Below are positions 41,001 to 50,280 of a stretch of 64,000 bases of DNA, piece by piece; positions within the stretch are counted from its first letter, which is position 1; every line of letters begins with the position of its first letter. The position numbers were made by a program, and so were the translations under genes. The DNA lies in contig NZ_CP094846.1 in NCBI RefSeq assembly GCF_022832975.1, positions 958,501 to 1,022,500 on the forward strand, read 5' to 3'. The notes under the pieces were generated by a model. The model worked only from the letters and a program-made list of their open reading frames with translations. It made no database searches and was not told the DNA's origin. This DNA is from Ornithobacterium rhinotracheale. GTDB lineage: Bacteria; Bacteroidota; Bacteroidia; Flavobacteriales; Weeksellaceae.

Positions 41001-41504
41001 ATGGGAGAATACACCGTTTATATATCTTGGGATTTAGAAGAGCTTAAAAAAAGACTCTTGCAAAAGGCGCACGACTTTTCGCAAAGCGAAAAAGATTCTG
41101 CTGGTTTTTATTACCTATTAGATGTCATAGAGCAGTCTCCCCGCTGGAACTATAGAAACAAAAACGAATTTTACAAAAACCTCTCTTGGGTAGTGCAGGA
41201 ATTCCCCGTTAAAAACAACGGAAAGGTGCGCTATGGAGATTATACATCGGTGCTTAGTGATTTTCAAGAATACATCAAAACGGAGTTTGGGTTACTAGCG
41301 CCTAATAAAAAATTTATGAGTCATTTCTGGCGAGGCGGTTTTTTAGGTTTTTTGTTGGGCGTGTTTTTCAATATTTATTTAGCATTTGCTTTTTCGGTGT
41401 TTTTTGCATTCCTTTTTGGTGCACGAGCAGAGCATAAGGCACGCCAAGCAGGAAAAGTGCTAGGAGCACAAAAGCCAAAACCCAAATTTGTGTACAAAAA
41501 ATAA
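41001..41504 (+). CDS. Hypothetical membrane protein in the restriction locus
   Basis: 167 residues: a soluble charged N-terminal domain (MGEYTVYISWDLEELKKRLL), two hydrophobic helices at about 113-140 (GGFLGFLLGVFFNIYLAFAF), and a basic tail. It sits between hsdS and the Abi gene. No recognised family. It may be cargo of the defence region or a membrane-acting partner. Confidence 0.55.
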   Translation: MGEYTVYISWDLEELKKRLLQKAHDFSQSEKDSAGFYYLLDVIEQSPRWNYRNKNEFYKNLSWVVQEFPVKNNGKVRYGDYTSVLSDFQEYIKTEFGLLAPNKKFMSHFWRGGFLGFLLGVFFNIYLAFAFSVFFAFLFGARAEHKARQAGKVLGAQKPKPKFVYKK

Positions 41505-41597
41505 AAAAGAGTGTTTTTTTTAGGGCTTAAGTTGTTTCGTGAGAAATTTAATAAGGGAGGTCGTTTAAGTTCTATTTAAAAACTTTATATAATTTCT

Positions 41598-41605
41598 TAC
41601 TTTTG
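41598..41605 (+). promoter_or_regulatory. TAnnTTTG promoter of the Abi gene
   Basis: TACTTTTG ends only 4 bp before the ATG at 41610, so transcription would start at or inside the codon region: leaderless expression, or a start at the later ATG 41667. Confidence 0.6.
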
Positions 41606-41609
41606 TTCA

Positions 41610-42476
41610 ATGGGACAAATAGCAACTACAGTCAAAGAGCAGGTTCAGCTTTTATCTGAAAGAGGGATGATTTTAGATTTATCTACTCAAGAAATAAAGA
41701 AAATATTGCTAGATATAGGTTACTATAAATTAGGCTTTTATTGGCATTACTTTCAAGATGTAGTTACGCATAATTTTTCAAAGGTTCATTTTTCAGATAT
41801 TTTAAAACTCTATTTATTAGATGTAAAACTTAGGCATGCACTCCACAGGGCACTTAATTTGATTGAGGTAAATCTAAAAACTAAGATTATCTATTATGCT
41901 TCTAATAAATACAAAGCGCATTCAGATTGGTATGCTCGCGAAGAATATATGAAAAGTAAATTTGTAGAGGGATTGCCGAATACTTATAATGAGAAATTTA
42001 AAAAAGATAATAATCCCATAAGAAGGCACCATGCAAAATATAAAGAATGTACTTATGCTCCAGCTTGGAAAGCATTGGAGTATTTTACTTTAGGAAGTAC
42101 CATATTACTTTATCGTAATATAAAGTGTATAGAACTTAAGAAAGAAATTTCACAATGTTATGGCATTAGGAATATAGGTATTTTTCAAAATTATTTAGAT
42201 GTTTTAGGGAGAATCAGGAATATATGTGCGCACAATGATTTGATATATGATTATAGCTCTCCTTTTGAAATTAAAAAATCTCCTTTTATAAGATTCAATA
42301 ACAATAATCGACATTCTATTGATAGCTGTATAAAAATAATACTCTATTTTTTAGGAACTATATCAGACCATGAGAAAATAAAGGCACACGATGAAATAGA
42401 TGCTATTTTCAAAGAACATATTAATAATCCAGTTATTTGTAAAATAATAGAAGAAAAATCAAAATACGAGTTTTAA
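41610..42476 (+). CDS. Abi/AbiF-family HEPN RNase-like defence protein
   Basis: 288 residues, AT-rich. It matches the Abi_2 (AbiD/AbiF) family: the opening VKEQVQLLSERGMI, then KILLDIGYYKLGFYWHYFQD, LRHALHRALNLIEVNLKT, and near the C-terminus the HEPN motif R203-N-I-C-A-H208 within RIRNICAHNDLIYD. HEPN R-x4-H proteins are RNases; AbiF-like proteins are thought to be relatives of Cas13 ancestors and act as abortive-infection toxins. It is embedded between hsdS and hsdR with its own promoter, and a small structured RNA gene follows 45 bp downstream, a known type of partnership for this family. Confidence 0.85.
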   Translation: MGQIATTVKEQVQLLSERGMILDLSTQEIKKILLDIGYYKLGFYWHYFQDVVTHNFSKVHFSDILKLYLLDVKLRHALHRALNLIEVNLKTKIIYYASNKYKAHSDWYAREEYMKSKFVEGLPNTYNEKFKKDNNPIRRHHAKYKECTYAPAWKALEYFTLGSTILLYRNIKCIELKKEISQCYGIRNIGIFQNYLDVLGRIRNICAHNDLIYDYSSPFEIKKSPFIRFNNNNRHSIDSCIKIILYFLGTISDHEKIKAHDEIDAIFKEHINNPVICKIIEEKSKYEF

Positions 42477-42507
42477 TAGCTTTATTTTGTAAATCGAAAA
42501 AAAAACT

Positions 42508-42515
42508 TACTTTTG
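42508..42515 (+). promoter_or_regulatory. TAnnTTTG promoter of the small RNA behind the Abi gene
   Basis: TACTTTTG, identical to the element of the Abi gene itself, 32 bp after the Abi stop. Confidence 0.65.
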
Positions 42516-42520
42516 TGCTA

Positions 42521-42604
42521 TAAAAGTCCCAAACTTGACAAGCACAAGGGCTGGACTCTAAAATAGTAAAATTTAGCCTAAGCACTCAGTCTTAGGCTTT
42601 TTTT
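42521..42604 (+). ncRNA. AbiF-associated small structured RNA (putative antitoxin/guide)
   Basis: About 84 nt between its own promoter (42508) and terminator. The 5' hairpin has AGTCC (42525-42529) paired with GGACT (42553-42557), a 4x4 internal loop (CAAA/GGCT), then CTTG (534-537) with CAAG (545-548) around a 7-base loop. An unpaired AU-rich linker leads to the terminator stem. There is no reading frame. Structured RNAs accompany abiF genes elsewhere (recalled from comparative RNA surveys and toxin-antitoxin work), so this is likely the RNA that restrains or guides the HEPN protein. Confidence 0.75.
42575..42604 (+). terminator. Terminator of the Abi-linked small RNA
   Basis: AGCCTAAG (42575-42582), loop CACTCAGT, CTTAGGCT (42591-42598), then seven T. 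Perfect 8-bp stem. Confidence 0.88.
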
Positions 42605-42711
42605 ATTCCCAATTTCGGCATAAAGCAAATATAAAAGAGCAAATAAACTTAGAAAAGAAGAAAAAGAAATGATTTTTTAATAAGTGTATAAAACAAATTT
42701 AAAATATTTAG

Positions 42712-42719
42712 TATTTTTG
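42712..42719 (+). promoter_or_regulatory. TAnnTTTG promoter of hsdR
   Basis: TATTTTTG, 28 bp before the hsdR ATG. hsdR is therefore transcribed separately from hsdMS. Confidence 0.6.
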
Positions 42720-42747
42720 TTAAACCGATAAATTACTAAAACAAGCC

Positions 42748-45700
42748 ATGAGAACCAATTTTACTTTTTTACAAAAAGAGTTTCCGCAGTGGTATAATGA
42801 GGTGTGCCAAGCAGAGCAATTCACTTATACGGCACCCAAGTATGCTGCCCTTTCATGTCGCATTGTTTTAGAAAAAGCACTCTATTGGCTTTATCAGCAA
42901 GATGAGGATTTAAACTTGCCATATGATACCAAGCTCTCTAGTTTACTCTTCAATGATGATTTTAAAACCATTGTGCCACCAAGCATGTTCCGCGAGCTAG
43001 ATATCGTGCGCCGTTTTGGAAACTATGCAGCGCATGGTAAGAGAGTAAGGGCATTGGAGGCTTTGCAGAGTTTAAAAAATATCTTTAGATTTTTAGCTTT
43101 CGTAAGCAAATTATATAGTCAAGAAAATCCAGAAATCCCCGTGTTTGATGAAAGGGTGATTCCCTACGGAGATGAGCAGGATAAGACTAAAAAAGAGCTA
43201 CAAGCCCTTGCCGAGGCTAATGAAAAACAACAGCAGGAAAATGCCGTGCTACTTGAAAAGCAGAAAGCACTCGAGGCGGAAAACGCTAAGCTAAAACAAG
43301 AGCACCAAGCGATATTGAACAAAGTTTCGGCACGCAAAAATGAGCGAAAAACACAATTTCCTGATGCAGAAAGCATCGTGAAACCCATTGTTTCTGAAAA
43401 AGATACAAGAGAAACGCTCATCAATCTCATGTTGCGCGAGGCGGGATGGCACAATTTTGAACCAGGTGTAGACATTGAGTATAAAGTAAAAGGTATGCCA
43501 CTTTCTACCAATCCTTCGGGTGTAGGCTATGTAGATTATGTGCTTTGGGGTAAAAATGGAAAGCCTCTGGCCATCGTAGAAGCTAAAAAAACATTGTATG
43601 ATGCGAGCAAAGGTAAGCACCAAGCAAAACTCTATGCTAACGCACTAGAACAGCAATTTGGACAACGGCCAATTATATTTTATACCAATGGATTTAATAC
43701 CTATCTGTGGGAAGATACATTTTATCCGCCACGCCAGGTGTTTGGATTCTATACCCAAGAAGAGCTAGAAAGCCTTATGCATAAGAGGAGCGAGCGCCAA
43801 GATTTACGAGATTTTGAGGTGGATAGAGCAATTGCTGGGCGCCCCTATCAGCTAGAAGCGACGCAGCGTGTGGCCGAAAATTTTGTAACTACACTAAACG
43901 GAGAACTTAAAGGCAAACACAGAAAAGCTCTGCTTGTGATGGCAACGGGAAGCGGCAAAACACGAACAGCCGCTTCGCTTGTAGATATGCTCATCAAGTG
44001 CAATTGGGCCAAAAGAATCCTTTTCTTGGCAGATAGAAATGCATTGGTAACTCAGGCCAAAAATGCATTTAAAGATTATTTGCCCCAGCTCTCGGCGATA
44101 GATTTAACCAAGGAAAAATCAGATCACAGCGCGAGACTTGTATTCTCTACTTACCCCACCATTCTCAATCGAATAGATCAGCTTAATGAAACAGGTGAGA
44201 GGCCTTTTGGCATAGGGCATTTTGATTTAATTATCATCGATGAGGCTCACCGGTCTGTATACCAGAAATATCAAGCCATATTTGAATATTTTGATGGCTT
44301 GTTGCTAGGACTCACTGCTACACCTAAAAAAGATGTAGATAGAAATACTTATCAACTTTTTGAGATAGAGGATGATAACCCTACTTTTGCCTATGAGATA
44401 GAGCAAGCAGTGAGAGAAGGTTACTTAGTGCCTCCTAAAGCCTTTTCGGTACCTGTAAAATTCCCAAGAGAGGGAATCAAGTATAAAGAATTAAGCAAAA
44501 AAGACCAGGAAGAACTAGAGTCCCTATTTGGGATTGCTGGCACAGAGCACGAAGATATAGACATTGCCAAAAGTGAAATCAACTCATTTTTATTCAATAA
44601 AAATACAGTTGATTTAGTGCTTGAATATTTAATGAAAAATGGACAAAAAATAGAGTCTGGAGACAAGCTAGGTAAAACAATTATCTTTGCCAAAAATCAT
44701 AAGCACGCACTATTTATAGAAGAAAGATTTAATAAAAATTATCCAGAATACAGCGGAAATTTTCTGCAAGTAATAGATAATTACAACGACAAAGCTCAAG
44801 ACTTGCTTGAAGCATTTTGCTTTGACAAGGGAGAGGAAAAAGATCCTCAAATTGCCGTATCTGTGGATATGATGGATACGGGGGTAGATGCCCCGCGTGT
44901 GCTGAATCTAGTTTTCTTTAAAGAAGTGAAATCATATGCCAAATTTTGGCAAATGATAGGTAGAGGGACACGCCTTTGCCCACAGATATTTGGAGTAGGG
45001 AAAGATAAAGAGTATTTTACCATATTCGACATTTGCGGAAATTTAGAGTTTTTTGATGAACACCCCGAGGGAGTTACTAGCACACCTACTGAGCCATTAC
45101 ACCAACGATTATTCAAAGCTCAGCTTGAGGTGGTTATGGCGATTCGCCAGGCAGAGCATACCGATGAAGTATTACAGCAGGTAGTGGAACTTTATACTAA
45201 GCAGCTACATCAGAAAGTAATGGGGCTAGATGAGCAGCGCTTAGAAGTTAAACGAGAATTGCCATTTGTGAAGAAATACAAGGATTTAAACCAATGGCAA
45301 GATTTAGAATTTGGTAAAGTTTTGGAAATTCAAGAACATTTGTCTCATTTAATTTCTTATACAGAAGATACCGATGAGCTAGCTAAAAAGCTAGACTTAA
45401 CGATTTATAAATTACAAAAAGCCATTTTATCGGGAGATAAAAACCAAAAAATCCAAATAGAATCTATCATGGGAGTAGGGAAAATGTTGGAGAAAAAATC
45501 AAACATCCCATCGGTAAAACAAAAGATAGAAACGGTGCAATCCATTCAAAAAAACGATTTTTGGGAAAATGTAAATATGATTGATTTAGAGAGGTTAAGA
45601 GCCGATTTGCGCCACCTAATGAAGCTCCTAAAAGGAGAAAATCAAAAGAAAGAAATATTTTATACCAATCTTCATGATGAATTGATGCACGACCAAGTGA

Positions 45701-46197
45701 GAGAGGTTTCAATATTAGAAAATTATACTACTTTACAGAATTATCGTACTCGAGTAGAGGATTTTATCAAGAAAAACAGACAGCATTTAGTGATTGATAA
45801 ATTGTATCGCAATATTCCAATCACACAAGATGAACTTAAAAGTTTGGAGGAATTTCTAGCCCATGAGCAGTTTAATGTAGAGGAGATAGAAAAAGCTTGT
45901 GAAGTGCCTTCTTTGGGTGTTTTTGTGAGAAAAGTGCTAGGGCTGGATATTAAAGCGGCTAATGAGCATTTCTCAGAATTTATTCAAAATGAAAATTTAA
46001 ATGCAAATCAAATTCGTTTTGTTCAAAAAATAATTGATTATTTAAACAAAAACGGAGTTTTAGATAAAGAAATGCTCGGCCAGTCACCATTTTCAGATGA
46101 ATGCGATGGCGGAATTTTTGGAATGTTTGAAGATAGCTCCGCAATGAAGATTATTCACTTAATTGATACAATTAATCAAAATACAGGAGTAGCCTAA
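42748..46197 (+). CDS. hsdR: Type I restriction endonuclease subunit
   Basis: 1149 residues. Order: DUF4145-like domain at the N-terminus (about 1-120, CRIVLEKALYWLYQQDEDLN), a coiled linker (about 145-200), the nuclease domain (about 225-345, VDYVLWGKNGKPLAIVEAKK with the PD-(D/E)xK acids), then an SF2 helicase motor with Walker A ATGSGKT near 400, IIDEAH near 500 and IIGRGTRLC-like motif VI (QMIGRGTRLCP) near 735. It translocates DNA and cleaves at a distance together with HsdM/HsdS. Intact length; stops inside a terminator hairpin. Confidence 0.92.
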   Translation: MRTNFTFLQKEFPQWYNEVCQAEQFTYTAPKYAALSCRIVLEKALYWLYQQDEDLNLPYDTKLSSLLFNDDFKTIVPPSMFRELDIVRRFGNYAAHGKRVRALEALQSLKNIFRFLAFVSKLYSQENPEIPVFDERVIPYGDEQDKTKKELQALAEANEKQQQENAVLLEKQKALEAENAKLKQEHQAILNKVSARKNERKTQFPDAESIVKPIVSEKDTRETLINLMLREAGWHNFEPGVDIEYKVKGMPLSTNPSGVGYVDYVLWGKNGKPLAIVEAKKTLYDASKGKHQAKLYANALEQQFGQRPIIFYTNGFNTYLWEDTFYPPRQVFGFYTQEELESLMHKRSERQDLRDFEVDRAIAGRPYQLEATQRVAENFVTTLNGELKGKHRKALLVMATGSGKTRTAASLVDMLIKCNWAKRILFLADRNALVTQAKNAFKDYLPQLSAIDLTKEKSDHSARLVFSTYPTILNRIDQLNETGERPFGIGHFDLIIIDEAHRSVYQKYQAIFEYFDGLLLGLTATPKKDVDRNTYQLFEIEDDNPTFAYEIEQAVREGYLVPPKAFSVPVKFPREGIKYKELSKKDQEELESLFGIAGTEHEDIDIAKSEINSFLFNKNTVDLVLEYLMKNGQKIESGDKLGKTIIFAKNHKHALFIEERFNKNYPEYSGNFLQVIDNYNDKAQDLLEAFCFDKGEEKDPQIAVSVDMMDTGVDAPRVLNLVFFKEVKSYAKFWQMIGRGTRLCPQIFGVGKDKEYFTIFDICGNLEFFDEHPEGVTSTPTEPLHQRLFKAQLEVVMAIRQAEHTDEVLQQVVELYTKQLHQKVMGLDEQRLEVKRELPFVKKYKDLNQWQDLEFGKVLEIQEHLSHLISYTEDTDELAKKLDLTIYKLQKAILSGDKNQKIQIESIMGVGKMLEKKSNIPSVKQKIETVQSIQKNDFWENVNMIDLERLRADLRHLMKLLKGENQKKEIFYTNLHDELMHDQVREVSILENYTTLQNYRTRVEDFIKKNRQHLVIDKLYRNIPITQDELKSLEEFLAHEQFNVEEIEKACEVPSLGVFVRKVLGLDIKAANEHFSEFIQNENLNANQIRFVQKIIDYLNKNGVLDKEMLGQSPFSDECDGGIFGMFEDSSAMKIIHLIDTINQNTGVA

Positions 46198-46215
46198 AAA
46201 GCTACTCCTTTTTTT
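46185..46215 (+). terminator. Terminator after hsdR
   Basis: AGGAGTAGC (46185-46193) pairs with GCTACTCCT (46201-46209), followed by seven T. The hsdR stop codon lies in its loop. Confidence 0.85.
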
Positions 46216-46216
46216 C

Positions 46217-47500
46217 TTACTCAAATCTAAAAAGCTCAAAAGCTTGTCGGTCTAGTTCCTCTCTAAAATCTGGGTGAGCAATCGAAATCAAGAGTTTAGC
46301 TCGTTCTTTGTTGCTTTTTCCAAACAAATTCACAGCGCCGTATTCAGTAACAACCCAATGTACATGCGCACGCGTGGTGGTGACTCCTGCGTTGGGTTTT
46401 AAGCTCGGTACAATTTTGCTGATGCCTTTGTGCGTTTTAGAACTTATCCCAAAAATCGGTTTTCCGCCTTTGGACATAGAGGCCCCAAGCGTAAAATCAA
46501 GCTGTCCGCCCACGCCCGAGAATTGATAAGCTCCCAAAGTATCGGCGCAGATTTGTCCCGTTAAATCAATTTCCAAAGCACTATTGATGGCGATAGCTTT
46601 GTCGTTCTGGGAAATCACACACGGATTGTTGGTATATGACGAAGGCTTTAGCATCACTTTAGGATTGTCGTGTACAAAATCATACAAATCCTTTGCTCCA
46701 AATAAAAAGGTGGAAACGATTTTTTCGGTATCAATTCTTTTATTTTTACCATTAATCACCCCAGATTTAATCAAAGGCAACACGCCATCTGAGAAAATTT
46801 CGGTGTGGATTCCTAAATTTTTATGATTTTTCAAATTGCCCAAAACAGCATTAGGCAAAGCACCAATTCCCACTTGGAGATTTGAGCCATCTTCGATCAA
46901 TTCTGCGATATATTCGCCTATGGCAGCATCTACCTCTGATGGCGGAGGCGTTACCACTTCGGCAATAGGAGAGTTGTGCTCCACAGCATAATCAATCTCG
47001 CTCAGGTGAATGTAGCCATCTCCAAAAGCGCGCGGCACATTAGGATTCATTTGAGCAATTACGATTTTAGCCGATTTCATCGCAGCAAGAGAGGTGTCTA
47101 AACTAACCCCGATAGAGCAATATCCGTGCGCGTCGGGTGGCGAAACTTGTATTAAAGCCACATCTAGATCAATGTATCGCTCTTCAAACAAGCGCGGCAT
47201 TTGGCTCAAAAAAGTAGGCGTGTAGCTACCTTGTGGCGAGTTTACAGCACGGCGCACATTGCCCCCTACAAATAGACTATGAATATTAAAACTATCTTTT
47301 AATTCAGGTTTGGCATAGCCACCATCATCAGTCGTGATGATTTGAAATATTTTTACATTTCTAAGCTCGCTTGCGCGTTCCACCATCGCATCGACCAAAA
47401 TATTGGGAGACATAGGTGTGGTGTGGATAAAAACGGAATTTTCGCTATTTATAGCTTTTACGGCTTCTTGGGCTGAACAAAATTTAGTTTTTTTATACAT
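46217..47500 (-). CDS. Acetyl-CoA hydrolase / acyl-CoA:carboxylate CoA-transferase
   Basis: 427 residues, Ach1/Cat1-type family. The catalytic Glu is in HTEIFSDG (about 245-252); SPPDAHGYCSIGVSLD is the N-terminal domain signature and GVGGQLDF with LGASMSKGGKPIFG the C-terminal one. Such enzymes transfer CoA between acetyl-CoA and carboxylates such as succinate or 4-hydroxybutyrate. It converges on hsdR, sharing the 46185 hairpin region. The specific substrate cannot be read from sequence. Confidence 0.88.
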   Translation of the reverse strand: MYKKTKFCSAQEAVKAINSENSVFIHTTPMSPNILVDAMVERASELRNVKIFQIITTDDGGYAKPELKDSFNIHSLFVGGNVRRAVNSPQGSYTPTFLSQMPRLFEERYIDLDVALIQVSPPDAHGYCSIGVSLDTSLAAMKSAKIVIAQMNPNVPRAFGDGYIHLSEIDYAVEHNSPIAEVVTPPPSEVDAAIGEYIAELIEDGSNLQVGIGALPNAVLGNLKNHKNLGIHTEIFSDGVLPLIKSGVINGKNKRIDTEKIVSTFLFGAKDLYDFVHDNPKVMLKPSSYTNNPCVISQNDKAIAINSALEIDLTGQICADTLGAYQFSGVGGQLDFTLGASMSKGGKPIFGISSKTHKGISKIVPSLKPNAGVTTTRAHVHWVVTEYGAVNLFGKSNKERAKLLISIAHPDFREELDRQAFELFRFE

Positions 47501-47686
47501 TTTGAATACTTAAAAAATCATCAACAGCCTAAAAGTAATAAAAAAAAATCAATTAAAAAAGGAAATTGTTTAGATTACGCTTTCATTTGAATTGATGAGG
47601 AAAATACATTTGAGTAGATAAATAAATTTTTAGCTGAAATAAATCATTTTTTTGAGATATGCTTGGTAAAATTCAAGTATAATTAA

Positions 47687-47694
47687 TAAATTTG
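47687..47694 (+). promoter_or_regulatory. TAnnTTTG promoter of the E1 beta gene
   Basis: TAAATTTG with a TTG 21 bp upstream, 20 bp before the ATG at 47715. Confidence 0.6.
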
Positions 47695-47714
47695 TGGGGT
47701 TAAAGAAAAATATC

Positions 47715-48695
47715 ATGACAGAAAAAACTTTTAGAGAAGTAATTGCCGAGGCAATGAGCGAGGAGATGCGTCGCGATGAATCTATATATTTAATGGGGGA
47801 AGAGGTAGCAGAGTATAACGGAGCATATAAAGCTTCTAAAGGAATGCTAGCAGAATTTGGCCCAAAAAGAATTATAGACACCCCAATTGCGGAGTCTGGT
47901 TTTGCTGGAATCGGTGTAGGGTCTGCAATGAATGGAAACCGTCCAATCATTGAATTTATGACTTTTAACTTCTCTCTGGTTGCAATCGACCAAATTATAA
48001 ACAACGCTGCTAAAATGCGCCAAATGAGTGGTGGGCAATGGAACATTCCTATCGTATTCCGTGGGCCAACTGCTTCAGCAGGGCAATTAGCGGCTACACA
48101 CTCTCAAGCTTTTGAAAGCTGGTACGCAAACTGTCCAGGTTTGAAAGTAGTAGTTCCTTCAAACCCTTACGATGCAAAAGGATTGTTGAAATCAGCTATC
48201 CGTGATGATGATCCAGTGATCTTTATGGAATCTGAGCAAATGTATGGGGATAAAATGGAAATACCAGATGGAGAGTACTTAATTCCGCTTGGAGTGGCTG
48301 ATGTCAAAAGAGAGGGCACAGATTGTACAGTAGTTTCTTTTGGTAAAGTAATCAAAGAAGCGATAAAAGCTGCTGATGAATTGGCTAAAGAAGGTATCAA
48401 TATTGAAGTTATTGATTTAAGAACAATTCGTCCGCTAGATTATGATACTGTAATCAAATCAGTTAAGAAAACAAATCGTTTGGTAGTTTTAGAAGAAGCT
48501 TGGCCATTTGGTTCAGTGGCTTCTGAGATAGCATACATGGTTCAGCAAAAAGCATTTGATTACCTAGATGCTCCAGTGAAAAGAATCACAACTCCAGATG
48601 TGCCGTCTCCATTCTCATCTGTACTGTATGAGGCTTGGTTTCCGAAAGCAGAAGAAGTAGTGGCTGCTGTAAAGGCTGTGATGTATAAAAAATAA
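47715..48695 (+). CDS. pdhB: Pyruvate dehydrogenase E1 component, beta subunit
   Basis: 326 residues starting MTEKTFREVIAEAMSEEMRR (ATG 47715, placed 20 bp after the promoter; an in-frame codon at 47694 lies in the promoter). Thiamine-diphosphate binding half of E1: MGEEVAEYNGAYKASKGM, IIEFMTFNFSLVAIDQIINN, and the C-terminal VIDLRTIRPLDYDTV with VVLEEAWPFGSVASE. It converts pyruvate to acetyl groups on lipoyl-E2 together with E1 alpha, which is not adjacent. Followed by a terminator and a tRNA gene. Confidence 0.92.
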   Translation: MTEKTFREVIAEAMSEEMRRDESIYLMGEEVAEYNGAYKASKGMLAEFGPKRIIDTPIAESGFAGIGVGSAMNGNRPIIEFMTFNFSLVAIDQIINNAAKMRQMSGGQWNIPIVFRGPTASAGQLAATHSQAFESWYANCPGLKVVVPSNPYDAKGLLKSAIRDDDPVIFMESEQMYGDKMEIPDGEYLIPLGVADVKREGTDCTVVSFGKVIKEAIKAADELAKEGINIEVIDLRTIRPLDYDTVIKSVKKTNRLVVLEEAWPFGSVASEIAYMVQQKAFDYLDAPVKRITTPDVPSPFSSVLYEAWFPKAEEVVAAVKAVMYKK

Positions 48696-48725
48696 AGATA
48701 GTTTTCATAGTATAATGTTTTTGGT

Positions 48726-48752
48726 AGCACCTCGCAAAGAGGTGCTATTTTA
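48726..48752 (+). terminator. Terminator after the E1 beta gene
   Basis: AGCACCTC (48726-48733), loop GCAAA, GAGGTGCT (48739-48746), then ATTTTAT. Confidence 0.8.
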
Positions 48753-48761
48753 TATACATTT

Positions 48762-48835
48762 GGCCCCATAGTTCAACTGGATAGAATATCAGATTTCGGC
48801 TCTGAGGGTTGAGGGTTCGAATCCTTCTGGGGTCA
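48762..48835 (+). tRNA. tRNA-Arg (anticodon UCG)
   Basis: A 74-nt cloverleaf: acceptor GGCCCCA paired with TGGGGTC, D-arm GTTC/GAAT, anticodon stem TCAGA/TCTGA with loop TTTCGGC (anticodon TCG, reading CGA Arg), T-arm GAGGG-TTCGAAT-CCTTC, discriminator A. CCA is not encoded. It follows the pdhB terminator and has a strong terminator of its own. Confidence 0.93.
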
Positions 48836-48849
48836 CAGAACATACAAAA

Positions 48850-48875
48850 AGCACTCTTTATTGAGTGCTTTTTTA
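48850..48875 (+). terminator. Terminator after tRNA-Arg
   Basis: AGCACTC (48850-48856), loop TTTATT, GAGTGCT (48863-48869), six T. Confidence 0.82.
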
Positions 48876-48895
48876 TTTAAAAAAATAGCTAAAAT

Positions 48896-49264
48896 TTATA
48901 TTTTTTCTTTTTGGTCTAATTTTTTTTGAAGTTTAATTAAAGCCATTTCGGTTTTATAAACTACCATAAAAGAACCTAATGTAAATAAGCCCAAAGGAAT
49001 CAAGAAAATTATAGGCGGCTCATCTTCATTGCTAAATCCCGCAATTAATAAGATGATTTGAGAAATTAAAGCAATCAACGAAACGATGAAAAATCTTTTT
49101 AAAGCATATTTCTGAGCAAAATCCCACGACGCTTGGTCTCTTGATGCGCGCTTGGTTCGGTATCCATAAATAGCATTTAGTTCTTTTGGCGGAAAGAGAT
49201 ACATTAATAATGGAAAACCAACTAAAGCAAAATCGAATATCAAAAGATATTTAATCATGTTCAA
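48896..49264 (-). CDS. SdpI-like integral membrane protein
   Basis: 122 residues, three membrane helices (about 4-24, 57-76 and 83-103). The loop YGYRTKRASRDQASWDFAQK is the signature of the SdpI/YhfL family (immunity protein of a toxin in Bacillus, but mostly uncharacterised). No toxin gene is adjacent. It follows the secreted protein gene at 49279 by 14 bp on the same strand and may be co-transcribed. Confidence 0.7.
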   Translation of the reverse strand: MNMIKYLLIFDFALVGFPLLMYLFPPKELNAIYGYRTKRASRDQASWDFAQKYALKRFFIVSLIALISQIILLIAGFSNEDEPPIIFLIPLGLFTLGSFMVVYKTEMALIKLQKKLDQKEKI

Positions 49265-49278
49265 ATTTAAAACTTTGT

Positions 49279-50178
49279 TTAAAAATTGCTTTTTATTTCT
49301 AATTTTTTTCGATTGGCATTTTTAATGAGGTCAAATTTTTTAATATAATCACTTAACTCATATTCCTCCATCTGAACAATTCTATAAACATATATCTTAT
49401 CATTCAACACATAAAGGATTGTGTTCATTCCTTCCAGTGCAGAACAATACAATAAATATTTGGGCTGTTTGTGCATTATTTTTCTGAACACTTTGGGGGC
49501 ATTTACTCCAAGTTTTCGTGAATAAGTTAGATAACGAGTATCGAAAAAGCTATATCGTCCTTCATCAATATACACAAATAAACTTCCTTTAAAATTCTTG
49601 CCAAAATCAAAAAGATTAAACGACAATTCACTTGTATCGGGCAACAAGCAAAGCGACTGCCCACAACTATCAATTCGTAAATTTAACACATAGTGCATAG
49701 GCTTATTCTTAATAGCGGAAAAAAATACACTATAATTTCTTTCCATACTAATCTTGGAGAATTCTCTAGATATGCTGTCAATTATATTGCGCTTTTGGAT
49801 TGAGTCCTCAACACCTAAATTAGCGCGAGCGATCGCTCTTCCGGAGGCATTAAATAGCCTCTCCCATACTTTCTTTTTTGTTAATTCTTCTCTATACGAT
49901 AATACAATTGTACCGTATTTTCCCATAACACTATCAAGCGTCTTTTTTCTTTGGATAGAATCCATATTATTATAAACTCCAAGAAGTTCCAAACTATAAT
50001 CTTCTGCTTCTCTACTCGATTTCAGCAAGTGTTTTTTGTATGATAATAGAACATTTTCAATATAAGAAGCTGAATCAAGGGTATTGTAAGCATTTTCAAT
50101 CTGTTGAATCAAAGTTTGACTGCTCAAAGTATGAACAAATAAACTATTTATTAACAGCATTATATATATCTTTTTCAT
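49279..50178 (-). CDS. Secreted/periplasmic protein of unknown function
   Basis: 299 residues. Signal peptide-like start (MKKIYIMLLINSLFVHTLSS, cleavage expected near 20). The first half is helical and charged with repeated D-S-x-x-K segments; the second is beta-rich (LVFYIDEGRYSFFDTRYLTY-like pattern around 205-225). No lipobox. No family recognised. Located with an SdpI-like gene downstream and a 150-bp gap upstream. Confidence 0.6.
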   Translation of the reverse strand: MKKIYIMLLINSLFVHTLSSQTLIQQIENAYNTLDSASYIENVLLSYKKHLLKSSREAEDYSLELLGVYNNMDSIQRKKTLDSVMGKYGTIVLSYREELTKKKVWERLFNASGRAIARANLGVEDSIQKRNIIDSISREFSKISMERNYSVFFSAIKNKPMHYVLNLRIDSCGQSLCLLPDTSELSFNLFDFGKNFKGSLFVYIDEGRYSFFDTRYLTYSRKLGVNAPKVFRKIMHKQPKYLLYCSALEGMNTILYVLNDKIYVYRIVQMEEYELSDYIKKFDLIKNANRKKLEIKSNF

Positions 50179-50280
50179 AATTACCTCATGTATGTCGTCA
50201 AACTAAAGTTTACTATAGCCAATATAGTAAAATATTAAATCATTTAATTCATTTATTCTCAGGATTAAATTTATAAAAAA

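Noticed and set aside
42515..42545. Pseudoknot in the Abi-linked RNA using GTGCT (42515-42519) and AGCAC (42541-42545)
   Set aside because: The 5' partner overlaps the promoter element and would lie upstream of the expected transcript start, so it is probably not in the RNA.
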